Source: an uncultured Propionibacteriaceae bacterium (lineage in GTDB: Bacteria; Actinomycetota; Actinomycetes; Propionibacteriales; Propionibacteriaceae). Taken from it: 12,506 nucleotides of DNA. The stretch lies in contig CALKHV010000157.1 of NCBI GenBank assembly GCA_937988865.1, positions 1 to 12,506 on the forward strand. Reading direction: 5' to 3'. Made by a program: the position numbers and the translations under genes. Below, in pieces: positions 1-6,492 of the stretch (positions are counted from its first letter, which is position 1; the number at the start of each line of letters is the position of its first letter). A model generated the notes under the pieces. The model was given only the letters and a program-made list of their open reading frames with translations. It had not been told where the DNA came from and made no database searches.

Positions 1-72
1 TTGAGGGACATCTTGCTCTTGAGGGACACTGCGCTCTTGAGAGACGCTGCGCTGTGGAGGGACACTGTGGTC
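1..72. repeat. 18-bp tandem repeat at the window edge, four imperfect units
   Basis: Four consecutive 18-bp units lie at 1-18, 19-36, 37-54 and 55-72. Each resembles TTGAGGGACACTGCGCTC, and the similarity is lost after 72. Because the period is a multiple of three, every frame shows a six-residue periodicity (for example LRDTAL on the plus strand). The array begins at base 1, so more units may lie to the left. No start codon with a ribosome binding site, and no protein family, supports a gene here. It could be an intergenic minisatellite or the end of a low-complexity gene outside the window. Confidence 0.75.
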
Positions 73-217
73 CTTTCGGATGTGCCCGCGATGCATCGGG
101 AACACATCCCCCGACTCGCCCGCGGACCTCGACGGGTGATGGTGAGTCCACCGCGTCCAGGCATTCCGACTTGTGACGAATCACTTCACGGTTGCGGGTC
201 AGTCCCGGGATTGCACC

Positions 218-264
218 GGGTTCCCCTGTTGGCGATGTGGGTACAACTTATCCCATCCGAACCC
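218..264 (-). terminator. Weak candidate terminator or hairpin downstream of the acidic small protein
   Basis: The arms GGGTTC (218-223) and GAACCC (259-264) are complementary. Inside them, GTGGG (237-241) can pair with CCCAT (252-256), using one wobble pair. The structure lies just past the stop codon of the minus-strand operon, where a terminator would be expected. There is no U-tract and the pairing is interrupted, so this is a tentative call. The rest of 73-287 shows nothing I can name. Confidence 0.2.
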
Positions 265-287
265 CGACGCCGACACCGGCCAGAGGG

Positions 288-518
288 TCAGAACTTGTGG
301 GCGATCGCTTCGATGGCGTCCTCGATGCGCTCCTGGACGTCCTCGATGATGTTTCCCTCGTCGTCGACGGTGTCGCCCCACTGGTCCTCGTGGGGGTGGG
401 CGGACTCCACCGACCCCTGTGCTGCCGCGGTGTGATCCCTGTCGTCGTCCATCGCCATCTCGTCCTTCTCGTCCAGTCCGTCACCGGGTTGGTCTCGTTC
501 GTCCAACACGTCGTTCAC
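288..518 (-). CDS. Small, highly acidic hypothetical protein (76 aa)
   Basis: I do not recognise a family. The protein has 76 residues, with 26 Asp or Glu against 5 Lys or Arg. The first 30 residues are an Asp-rich, probably disordered stretch. The last 20 (about 57-76, beginning IIEDVQERIEDAIEAI) have the spacing of an amphipathic helix. The GTG start at 518-516 overlaps the TGA of the upstream methyltransferase gene as GTGA. That overlap suggests translational coupling and is the best evidence that the gene is real. No strong Shine-Dalgarno sequence is visible, and Met21 or Met23 are alternative starts. It would be the last gene of the minus-strand operon. No function can be assigned. Its charge pattern would suit a protein that binds basic or RNA-associated partners, but that is speculation. 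Confidence 0.6.
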   Translation of the reverse strand: MNDVLDERDQPGDGLDEKDEMAMDDDRDHTAAAQGSVESAHPHEDQWGDTVDDEGNIIEDVQERIEDAIEAIAHKF

Positions 519-1156
519 GATTCGACGGTACCCCCAACCTGGCCACCGATCGCAGGCAGGTCACCCCCGCGTGTCACCTCGAACACGCGGAAACCCTTGG
601 CCGACGCCACTCGTTGACAGTCCCATCCACGCCCACCGAGCCAGCGCTGGAGCGAGTCGGCACCGAGGTTCTTGCTGACGACGAGGCGAGCGACGCCGTC
701 GTCCGTGAGCCGGGGGAGCCACGTGTCGAGGAGGTCGTGCAGCGTCTGCTTGCCGACCCGGATCGGGGGATTCGACCAGATCTCGTCATAGCGGGCGTTG
801 GGGTCGGCGTCCTCGGGCAGCAGCGCCCGGACGCGGTCACCCAGGCCTGACGCCGCCGCGTTGACCCGCACGAGCTCGAGCGCGCGCTCGTTGACATCGA
901 CAGCGTCCACGATCGCGTCCGGACACTCGGACGCCAGGGCGATCGCGATCGGACCGTATCCGCAGCCGAGGTCGAGCAGTCGGCGTGCGTCCGGGTCGGG
1001 TTCGACCTCGCGCAGCAGCACCGCGGTCCCCGGGTCGAGGCGGGACGCGGAGAACACCGCGTTGGCCGTGACCAGGGTGTGGTGGCGTCCCCACACGTTC
1101 GCGTGGATCTCGCGTCGCGCCTCGGGTCCGGTGGGGGTCTCGAAGTAGTGACTCAT
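515..1156 (-). CDS. RsmC-like class I SAM-dependent methyltransferase
   Basis: The predicted protein is a 213-residue cytosolic methyltransferase of the small MTS domain type, as in RsmC/RlmG of Proteobacteria and YbxB of Bacillus. The SAM-binding motif I, LDLGCGYG, is at residues 61-68, followed by the acidic end of strand 2 (DAVDVNE, about 84-90). The NPPI motif (129-132) is the usual N-P-P-[FYI] signature of methylation on an exocyclic amino group, which suggests an rRNA guanine N2 target. The length matches single-domain family members rather than the two-domain E. coli RsmC. The ATG at 1156 is chosen because it overlaps the truA stop (ATGA) and has GAGGA seven bases upstream. An in-frame extension to 1285 only overlaps truA. 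The exact rRNA position modified is unknown. Confidence 0.88.
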   Translation of the reverse strand: MSHYFETPTGPEARREIHANVWGRHHTLVTANAVFSASRLDPGTAVLLREVEPDPDARRLLDLGCGYGPIAIALASECPDAIVDAVDVNERALELVRVNAAASGLGDRVRALLPEDADPNARYDEIWSNPPIRVGKQTLHDLLDTWLPRLTDDGVARLVVSKNLGADSLQRWLGGRGWDCQRVASAKGFRVFEVTRGGDLPAIGGQVGGTVES

Positions 1157-1953
1157 GCCAGCGTCCTCACGGTGCGTGCTTCGGCGGCCCGGGATGCAAG
1201 GTCTGCGTCCGGGGGGTACCCGACCTCTTCCAGTGTCAGCCCGTGGGGCGGCATGACGAGGACGGCGTGGTGCCGGGACGGCCACGCCATCACGTCCGCG
1301 AGCCAGTCGGCATCGCGGCGTCCTGCGCCGATGGCGGTGAGGGCCCCCATCAACGAGCGGACCATCGAATGGCAGAACGCGTCCGCACGCAGCCAGTACT
1401 CGATGTCACCGTCGGGAAGCCGTCGAGCGTCGAGGTCGAGGAGGGTGCGAATGGTCGTGGCCCCCTCGCGGGGACGGCAGAACGGACCGAAGTCGTGAAG
1501 TCCGAGGAGTGCGGTGCCGGCGGCGTTCATGGCGTCCAGGTCGAGCGTCCCCTTCACGCGGGTCACGTGACCTCGGGTGAGGGGGTCGGGGAACGACGCC
1601 GCGTCGGCGAGGCGGTAGCAGTAGCGGCGCCAGATGGCTGAGAAGCGCGCGTCGAATCCCTCCGGGGCGGAGGTGATGCTGCGCACGACGATGTCTGGGG
1701 TCAGGACGCGGGCCAGCCGCCTGGCGAGGGCGGTGAGGTCGGCGTCGTCGGGCAGGTCGACGTGGGCCACCTGGCCCCGCGCGTGGACGCCGGCGTCCGT
1801 GCGTCCGGCGACGACCAGCGAGACCGGGGTGGGTAGCCGCAGCACGCGGGGGATCCAGAGCTCCAGTTCGCCCTGGACGGTGCGCTGGCCGGGTTGGCGC
1901 GCCCAGCCGGCGAAGCCCGCCCCGTCATAAGCGAGGTCCAGTCTCGCCCTCAT
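1153..1953 (-). CDS. truA: tRNA pseudouridine(38-40) synthase TruA
   Basis: TruA converts uridines 38-40 of the tRNA anticodon stem-loop to pseudouridine. The 266-residue product has the family N-terminus (LDLAYDGAGFAGWARQPGQR) and the catalytic motif GRTDAGVHA with nucleophilic Asp53. Later features include RYCYRLAD and the FCHSMVR segment of the second half. The length is normal for the family. The ATG at 1953 gives the expected short N-terminus. It has no Shine-Dalgarno sequence but overlaps a stop codon as ATGA, so translation probably depends on ribosomes arriving from upstream. Directly upstream, two 71-bp repeat copies separate it from trmB. Downstream it overlaps the RsmC-like gene by ATGA. 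Confidence 0.95.
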   Translation of the reverse strand: MRARLDLAYDGAGFAGWARQPGQRTVQGELELWIPRVLRLPTPVSLVVAGRTDAGVHARGQVAHVDLPDDADLTALARRLARVLTPDIVVRSITSAPEGFDARFSAIWRRYCYRLADAASFPDPLTRGHVTRVKGTLDLDAMNAAGTALLGLHDFGPFCRPREGATTIRTLLDLDARRLPDGDIEYWLRADAFCHSMVRSLMGALTAIGAGRRDADWLADVMAWPSRHHAVLVMPPHGLTLEEVGYPPDADLASRAAEARTVRTLA

Positions 1954-2024
1954 GGGAGCGGCTGCGAGGGCGTCGGTGGGGGATCGGGGGAGGTCGTCCT
2001 CCCCCGCTGGCAGAGCGCCCTCAT
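1950..2024 (-). CDS. Candidate 24-codon mini-ORF, copy 2, overlapping truA
   Basis: An ATG at 2024-2022 opens 24 codons ending in a TGA at 1952-1950. That TGA overlaps the truA ATG as ATGA. The predicted peptide begins MRALCQRGRTTSP and ends TPSQPLP. It is identical to the peptide of the adjacent repeat copy and matches no family I know. Its 75-nt span equals the 71-bp repeat period plus the four-base overlap. Translation may serve only to carry ribosomes across the repeat to truA. No Shine-Dalgarno sequence is present. Whether a stable peptide is made is unknown. Confidence 0.3.
   Translation of the reverse strand: MRALCQRGRTTSPDPPPTPSQPLP
1985..2006. other. GC hairpin in repeat copy 2
   Basis: CGGGGGAGG (1985-1993) and CCTCCCCCG (1998-2006) form a perfect 9-bp stem around a TCGT tetraloop (ACGA on the transcribed minus strand). 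No U-tract follows on either strand. Sitting between trmB and truA, it could slow or partly end transcription, protect the trmB mRNA from 3' exonucleases, or hinder ribosomes. Confidence 0.75.
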
Positions 2025-2095
2025 GGGAGCGGCTGCGAGGGCGTCGGTGGGGGATCGGGGGAGGTCGTCCTCCCCCGCTGGCAGAGCGCCCTCAT
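2021..2095 (-). CDS. Candidate 24-codon mini-ORF, copy 1, overlapping trmB
   Basis: The ATG at 2095-2093 overlaps the trmB TGA (ATGA), and the TGA at 2023-2021 overlaps the ATG of the next mini-ORF. The sequence matches copy 2 throughout. Together the two copies form an unbroken chain of stop-start overlaps from trmB to truA. Proline-rich 24-mers are unlikely to fold. The simplest reading is that repeat expansion of a gene junction preserved coupling. An alternative is that the peptide has a leader-type regulatory role. Confidence 0.3.
   Translation of the reverse strand: MRALCQRGRTTSPDPPPTPSQPLP
2056..2077. other. GC hairpin in repeat copy 1
   Basis: This is the same 9-bp stem and TCGT loop, with arms at 2056-2064 and 2069-2077, 71 bp from its twin. 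The pair of identical hairpins could also form a longer structure with each other, because the arms of one copy are complementary to those of the other. Confidence 0.75.
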
Positions 2096-2874
2096 GGGAG
2101 CGGCTGCGAGGGCGTCGGCTCGAGCCGTCGGTAGGTGAGGTCGAAGATCGCGCGTCCGGCCTCGATCCCGCGACGTTCGTACTTGGTCACCGGACGTTCG
2201 TCGAAGCGCGGCGCCCAACCGCCCTCGGACGCATGGACGTTCTCGAATCCCGGCGCGGCGTCGAGCACCTCCCGCATCCACAGCGCATAGTCCTCCCAAT
2301 CGGTCGCCAGCCGCCACAGACCACCCGGGACGAGTCTGGACGCGACGAGCGCCGCGAAGTCGGCGTCCACGATGCGTCGTTTGTGGTGACGCGACTTGTG
2401 CCAGGGGTCGGGGAAGTTCAGCAGGAGTTCGTCGATGGACGCAGGGCCCAGCAGGTGGTCGAGGCCCTGGGTGCCGTTGCCCATGATCAGTCGGACGTTC
2501 CCTGCGCCCGCTCGGGCCAGTTTGTGGAGCGTGCCGGCGAGGGCCGGCTGGAACACCTCGAAGGCGAGGACATTCCAGCCCGGACGACCTGCGGCCATCG
2601 AGGCGAGCGAATCTCCATTGCCCGACCCGATCTCGACGAGCAGCGGTGCGGTGCGTCCGAAGACGGACGCCAGGTCGAGCGGCGGCTGCGGCGCGATCGA
2701 CGTCGACGTGTCACCGCGCTCGACGTCGAGCACCCAGGAACCGCGCCATGACTCCCAGGCTGCCACCTGGGAGGCGGTCATCCGCGCGCTTCGACGCACG
2801 TAGCTGACCACCTCACGGTGGACACGCGTGGGCGAACCCTCGGGCTGGACACGCGTGGGGTGGGCCGGATGCAC
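2092..2874 (-). CDS. trmB: tRNA (guanine-N7-)-methyltransferase TrmB
   Basis: TrmB transfers a methyl group from SAM to N7 of guanine 46 in the tRNA variable loop. The 260-residue protein has SAM motif VEIGSGNG at 80-87. The family signature NFPDPWHKSRHHKRR is at about 153-167, and TKYERRG at 230-236. The N-terminal HREVVSYVRR is also usual for actinobacterial members. The GTG start at 2874 has AGGGT six bases upstream. The N-terminus carries a nine-residue duplication (PTRVQPEGS, then PTRV again). The family fold should end near Leu251; the last residues, TPSQPLP, are read from the 71-bp repeat and look like an acquired tail. It lies 26 bp downstream of EF-G2, so co-transcription is likely. 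Confidence 0.95.
   Translation of the reverse strand: MHPAHPTRVQPEGSPTRVHREVVSYVRRSARMTASQVAAWESWRGSWVLDVERGDTSTSIAPQPPLDLASVFGRTAPLLVEIGSGNGDSLASMAAGRPGWNVLAFEVFQPALAGTLHKLARAGAGNVRLIMGNGTQGLDHLLGPASIDELLLNFPDPWHKSRHHKRRIVDADFAALVASRLVPGGLWRLATDWEDYALWMREVLDAAPGFENVHASEGGWAPRFDERPVTKYERRGIEAGRAIFDLTYRRLEPTPSQPLP
2819..2859. repeat. 14-bp direct repeat at the 5' end of trmB
   Basis: TGGACACGCGTGGG occurs at 2819-2832 and 2846-2859, 27 bp apart, and each copy contains the palindrome CACGCGTG. Both fall within the trmB coding region and produce the PTRV duplication. The spacing is a multiple of three, which fits an in-frame internal duplication. A DNA-binding role for the palindromes is possible, but nothing else supports it. 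Confidence 0.6.
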
Positions 2875-2900
2875 GCGCCCACCCTAGCGGTCGGTCCCGG

Positions 2901-5012
2901 TCAGGCCTTCTGGGACGCCTTGATCGCCTCGTCGGCCAGGTTCTGTGGCATCAACTCGTACCCGTGGAAAGAACGGGTGAACGAGCCGGTGCCGTGGGCG
3001 AGGCCCCGAAGGTCGATCGCGTAACGCGACAACTCGGACGCAGGGACCAGCGCCCGGATGATCGCGTGGTGATCACCGTCGGAGTCGGAGCCCAGCATCT
3101 GGCCGCGGCGTCCGGAGATGTCGGTCATGATCGTGCCCAGGTACTCCTCACCAACGATTACGGTGACCTCGTCGATGGGTTCGAGCAGGGCGATGACGCC
3201 CTTCGCGGCGGCCGCCTCCTTGATGCCGGCCGCACCCGCCGACTGGAACGCCATGTCGGACGAGTCGACCGAGTGGGACTTGCCGTCGTACAGCGTGACC
3301 CGGACATCGACCATCGGGTGACCCGACACGACCCCGCGCTCCAGCTGGCTGCGGACGCCCTTCTCGACCGAGGGGATGAACTGGCGGGGGACTGAGCCAC
3401 CGACGACCTTGTCGACGAATTCGAAGCCCGCCCCGCGCTGCAGCGGCTCGACCTCGATGTCGCAGACCGCGTACTGGCCGTGGCCACCGGACTGCTTGAC
3501 ATGGCGTCCGTGCCCCTTGCTCGGCGCGATGAAGGTCTCGCGCAGGGCGACCCGGACAGGTTCGCTGACGACCTTGACCCCGTACCGGTCGGTCAGGCGT
3601 CCGAGCAGAAGGTCGGTGTGCGCCTGGCCCATGGTCCACAGGATGAGCTGGTCGGTCTCGAGCGGACGCTCGAGTGTGACGGTCGTGTCCTCGACCACGA
3701 GGCGTCCGAGGGCGCCTGCGAGTTTGTCCTCGTCGTTTCGGCTCGCGGCCCTGATGGCCATCGGCAACAGCGGCTCGGGAAGCACCCACGGCTCGATCAG
3801 GGCGGGACGTTCCTTGGACGACAGCGTGTCGGACGTCTCGGCCCGACCCAGCTTCGCGACGAGCACGATCTCGCCGGCGATCGCCCGGTCCTTCGGCTTG
3901 AGGTCGAGGCCCACGGGGGCGCTCAGGAGGCCGACGCGCTCGTCGTCGTCATGGTCGGGATGGTGCGAGTCGCTGCGTCCGGTGAACAACTCACGGTGGC
4001 CAGAGACGTGGACGAGGTCTTCCGGACGCAGCGTCCCCGAGAAGACTCGGACCATCGACAGGCGTCCGGCGTACGGGTCGGACGTGGTGCGCACCACTTC
4101 GGCCACCAGGGGGCCGTTGGGGTCGCCGGTGGGCGTGGGCAGGTCGGAGCCGTCGGGGGTCGTGACGGAGGGGAGCGGGTGCAGGTCGGGGGTGGGGAAT
4201 CCGCGCTCGATCAGGGTGAAGAGTTCTTCCACGCCGACGCCGGTGAGGTGGTGGATCGGAATCACGGGGAAGAAGGTGGCGTGCGCGACGGCCTTGAGCA
4301 AGTCGCGGCTGACCTCCTCGACGGCGAGCTGTTCGCCTTCGAGGTAGCGCTCCATGAGTTCGTCGTCCTCGCTCTCGGTGACGATGCCCTCGATGAACTC
4401 GGCGCGGAACGACTCGATCTCGTCGACCTCGTCGCCGGATGCCGATCGCGTCACCTCGTCACCCGAGGTGTAGTCGTGGACGCGCTGCGAGACCAGGCTC
4501 ATGTTGCCGACGATCTCGCCCCTGGCATCGCGGAGCGGAAGGTAGGCCGGTACGACGCCGTTGCCGAAGACGCGGCGCAGGTCGGCGATCGACTCGTCGA
4601 AGTCGCCGTGCTCGGCGTCCAGTTTCGTCAGGACGATGGCGCGAGGCATGCCGACCGCCCGGCACTCCTTCCAGAGCGCAGCGGTGGCGTTGTCGACCCC
4701 GTCGGCGGCGGAAACGACGAAGATCGCCGCGTCAGCCGCACGCAGGCCCGCGCGGAGCTCACCGACGAAGTCGGGGTGGCCCGGGGCATCAAGGAGGTTG
4801 ACCAGCACCGCGCCGGTCGAGATCGACGTGAGGGTCAGGGCGGCTGCACGCTCGGGGTCATCCTTCTCGCCCCGGTAACCGACAATGCGTGCTTTGAGGA
4901 GGTTCTCGAACAACGTGGTCTTGCCGGAGCCGCTCGATCCGACCAGGACCACGTTGCGTAGGTCTGCGGGGCTGGAAACCTTGACGTTGGGGGTGCTCAC
5001 CTTTGAACTCAT
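2901..5012 (-). CDS. fusA2: Elongation factor G-like protein EF-G2
   Basis: This is a 703-residue translational GTPase of the EF-G family, of the paralogous type common in Actinobacteria rather than the main FusA. Motifs in order are the P-loop GSSGSGKT (25-32), DAPGH (75-79) with the catalytic His79, and TKLD (129-132) for guanine specificity. Domain IV has KGHGRHVKQSGGHGQY and domain V has YLGTIMTDISGRRGQMLG. The switch I region is diverged: canonical EF-G has RGITI, but here it reads ERAAALTLTS. The mycobacterial paralogue has been reported to bind GTP without ribosome-stimulated hydrolysis, so its role in normal translocation is uncertain. The ATG at 5012 has AAGG eight bases upstream; a TTG at 5048 is an in-frame but weaker alternative. 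It probably heads the operon continuing into trmB. Confidence 0.93.
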   Translation of the reverse strand: MSSKVSTPNVKVSSPADLRNVVLVGSSGSGKTTLFENLLKARIVGYRGEKDDPERAAALTLTSISTGAVLVNLLDAPGHPDFVGELRAGLRAADAAIFVVSAADGVDNATAALWKECRAVGMPRAIVLTKLDAEHGDFDESIADLRRVFGNGVVPAYLPLRDARGEIVGNMSLVSQRVHDYTSGDEVTRSASGDEVDEIESFRAEFIEGIVTESEDDELMERYLEGEQLAVEEVSRDLLKAVAHATFFPVIPIHHLTGVGVEELFTLIERGFPTPDLHPLPSVTTPDGSDLPTPTGDPNGPLVAEVVRTTSDPYAGRLSMVRVFSGTLRPEDLVHVSGHRELFTGRSDSHHPDHDDDERVGLLSAPVGLDLKPKDRAIAGEIVLVAKLGRAETSDTLSSKERPALIEPWVLPEPLLPMAIRAASRNDEDKLAGALGRLVVEDTTVTLERPLETDQLILWTMGQAHTDLLLGRLTDRYGVKVVSEPVRVALRETFIAPSKGHGRHVKQSGGHGQYAVCDIEVEPLQRGAGFEFVDKVVGGSVPRQFIPSVEKGVRSQLERGVVSGHPMVDVRVTLYDGKSHSVDSSDMAFQSAGAAGIKEAAAAKGVIALLEPIDEVTVIVGEEYLGTIMTDISGRRGQMLGSDSDGDHHAIIRALVPASELSRYAIDLRGLAHGTGSFTRSFHGYELMPQNLADEAIKASQKA

Positions 5013-5069
5013 GGGCCCAACCTTGGCCCTTTTGACCGGTGCATTCAAGGATTTCGAAGGTGTGGTTCG

Positions 5070-6422
5070 TCACCTGTGTGCAGGCAGGTCGAGCAGGAGT
5101 TCACAGAAGGCCGCGTCCCCCCAGGCGAACCAGTCCCGGGTCGTGTCGGTCGGGTCGTCGACGTGGACACTCTCGTGCACATGTCCCGAGGTCGAGAGCG
5201 TGGACGCGATCGCCCGCGCCAGCCGCACCTTCTCCTCCTGATCGGGTGAGGTGAGGCCCTGGATCGCGAGCGACAACGGCCAGACGCGGCGTCCGGGGGT
5301 GTGTGGGCTGCCGATCCCGGCCACGGCGTGGCCGCAGTGGAAGGTCGGGTTGGCGTCCGAGAGCACCCACGCCCGGGACGCCAGGTAGCGCGGGTCGGAG
5401 GCTGCAACGTCCGAGAACAGGGGGAGCGAGAGGAGGCTGGGCGCGTTGGCGTCATCGAGGTCGACCACGCCCCCCAGCCCGTCGACCTCATGGGCGAAGC
5501 GGCCGTCGGGTGTGGTGCCGGCGCGGTCGACGCCGTCCGTGATCGTGACCGCGAGTTCGGTGCAGGCGCGGGCCAGGTGTGCGTCCCCCCAGACGTCGTT
5601 CGCGAGGTCGGACGCCAACCGCAGCGCATGGGCAGCGAAGAGGTTGGCGGGCACGTGATAGCCGAGATGGCACGGGTCGTCGGACGGGCGGAAGCCTGAC
5701 CACGTCATGCCGGTCCACCCGACCGGGCGTCCCCGGCCGTCGCGCGGCAAGGCGTCGCGCGACCACGGCCGCTCGAACCGGTAGGGGCTGGACCCATGTC
5801 GTTGCTCCGCCGTCCACAGGGCGAGGACGGCGGGCAGCCCGGCATGCATCCCGTCGAGGGCGGACGGTTCGAAGCGTCCCGTACCTCGTGTGGCGGCCCG
5901 GTAGTGCCAGGCGGTCTGCATGGCCCAGGCGATCGAGTCGAGCTCGTACTTCCGCTCCCAGACGCCGGCCGGTACGTCCCGGTCGAGCAGGTGCCAACTC
6001 CTGGCGTCCGGGGTGAGGGTGAAGGCGTTGGCGCGTGGATCGAGCGCGATGAGGTCCCACTGCCGGCGCACCACACCGGCGAGGAGGTCGGCCACCTCTG
6101 CGGACGCAGCGGCAAGTGCGAACCAGGGACGCACCTGCGCCGAGGAATCACGCAACCACATCGCAGGGATGTCACCCGTGATCACTGTGACCCGGTCGCC
6201 CTCGCGAACAAAGGTCGTCTGCCACGCATGGGTCATGAGGTTCGTGAACCGGGACGCGAGTTCGGCGTCGACTCGACCGACGTCACGGGCAGCGTCCCCG
6301 ATGGCGTTCAGGACGCCCGGAGTGAGCGGGTTGACCACCCGGGCACGCGTTCTTCCACGGCGTCGACGCAGGGCTCGACGACCGAGTGCGAGCAGCGCAT
6401 CCGCGCGAGCAATGGCCGACAT
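5070..6422 (-). CDS. Glycoside hydrolase family 125, exo-alpha-1,6-mannosidase
   Basis: GH125 (formerly DUF1237) enzymes remove terminal alpha-1,6-linked mannose by inversion. The 450-residue product has the family motifs GDIPAMWLRDSSAQ (about 83-96), KYELDSIAW (158-166) and TGMTWSGFRPSDDPC (237-251), then GIGSPHT (369-375) and HVHESVH (414-420). By analogy with clostridial GH125, the general acid should be an Asp in FRPSDD (248 or 249) and the base Glu417. No signal peptide is visible; the N-terminus has a short basic stretch (RRALRRRRGRTR), so a cytosolic enzyme acting on imported or internal mannosides is likely. The ATG at 6422 is used because longer readings run into rplM. No clear Shine-Dalgarno sequence is seen. 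It ends 57 bp before EF-G2 on the same strand. Confidence 0.9.
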   Translation of the reverse strand: MSAIARADALLALGRRALRRRRGRTRARVVNPLTPGVLNAIGDAARDVGRVDAELASRFTNLMTHAWQTTFVREGDRVTVITGDIPAMWLRDSSAQVRPWFALAAASAEVADLLAGVVRRQWDLIALDPRANAFTLTPDARSWHLLDRDVPAGVWERKYELDSIAWAMQTAWHYRAATRGTGRFEPSALDGMHAGLPAVLALWTAEQRHGSSPYRFERPWSRDALPRDGRGRPVGWTGMTWSGFRPSDDPCHLGYHVPANLFAAHALRLASDLANDVWGDAHLARACTELAVTITDGVDRAGTTPDGRFAHEVDGLGGVVDLDDANAPSLLSLPLFSDVAASDPRYLASRAWVLSDANPTFHCGHAVAGIGSPHTPGRRVWPLSLAIQGLTSPDQEEKVRLARAIASTLSTSGHVHESVHVDDPTDTTRDWFAWGDAAFCELLLDLPAHR

Positions 6423-6431
6423 GGGCCCATT

Positions 6432-6461
6432 TTGACCCGGCCCGAGCCGAGGGCGTAATCT
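6432..6461 (+). promoter_or_regulatory. Candidate sigma-70-type promoter for rplM-rpsI
   Basis: TTGACC (6432-6437) and TAATCT (6456-6461) are separated by 18 bp. The -35 matches five of six consensus bases, and the -10 keeps the key T-A---T positions. Transcription would start near 6468, leaving a leader of about 95 nt before rplM. The -35 lies only ten bases from the start codon of the divergent mannosidase gene, so expression of the two genes may interfere. Confidence 0.6.
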
Positions 6462-6492
6462 TGGGCGCTGTTGCGCCTGACGCGTCGCTGCC

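Larger units (their letters stand above)
1951..2118. repeat. 71-bp tandem repeat, two full copies plus a 26-bp partial copy
   Basis: Copies at 1951-2021 and 2022-2092 are identical, and 2093-2118 repeats the first 26 bases. Each unit begins CATGGGAGCGGCTGCGAGGG and contains a 9-bp GC-rich inverted repeat. The partial copy lies inside the trmB reading frame and encodes its last residues (TPSQPLP). The array therefore includes the 3' end of trmB and the first bases of truA. Perfect identity implies recent duplication or ongoing homogenisation. The palindrome suggests a REP-like element, but I cannot search for other copies. Confidence 0.95.

Noticed and set aside
73..287. tRNA or small RNA gene in the left gap
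   Set aside because: No cloverleaf arms, T-loop GTTCRA consensus in context, or strong promoter-terminator pair could be found.
1..435. Plus-strand open frame starting in the 18-bp repeat
   Set aside because: It has no ribosome binding site in the window, low-complexity start, and runs antisense into the better supported acidic small protein. Composition after the repeat is not protein-like.
1951..2118. CRISPR-like array
   Set aside because: The units are directly abutting and identical over all 71 bp, with no variable spacers and no cas genes nearby.
1894..2751. Plus-strand open frame of 285 codons across truA, the repeat and trmB
   Set aside because: It crosses two well supported genes on the other strand and its apparent repeats come from the 71-bp DNA repeat.
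3480..4961. Long plus-strand open frame (493 codons) opposite EF-G2
   Set aside because: It is antisense to a clear EF-G family gene, has no recognisable domain, and is explained by high GC at third codon positions. The same applies to the long open frames opposite glmM (7632-8696) and opposite the MFS gene (8582-9793).
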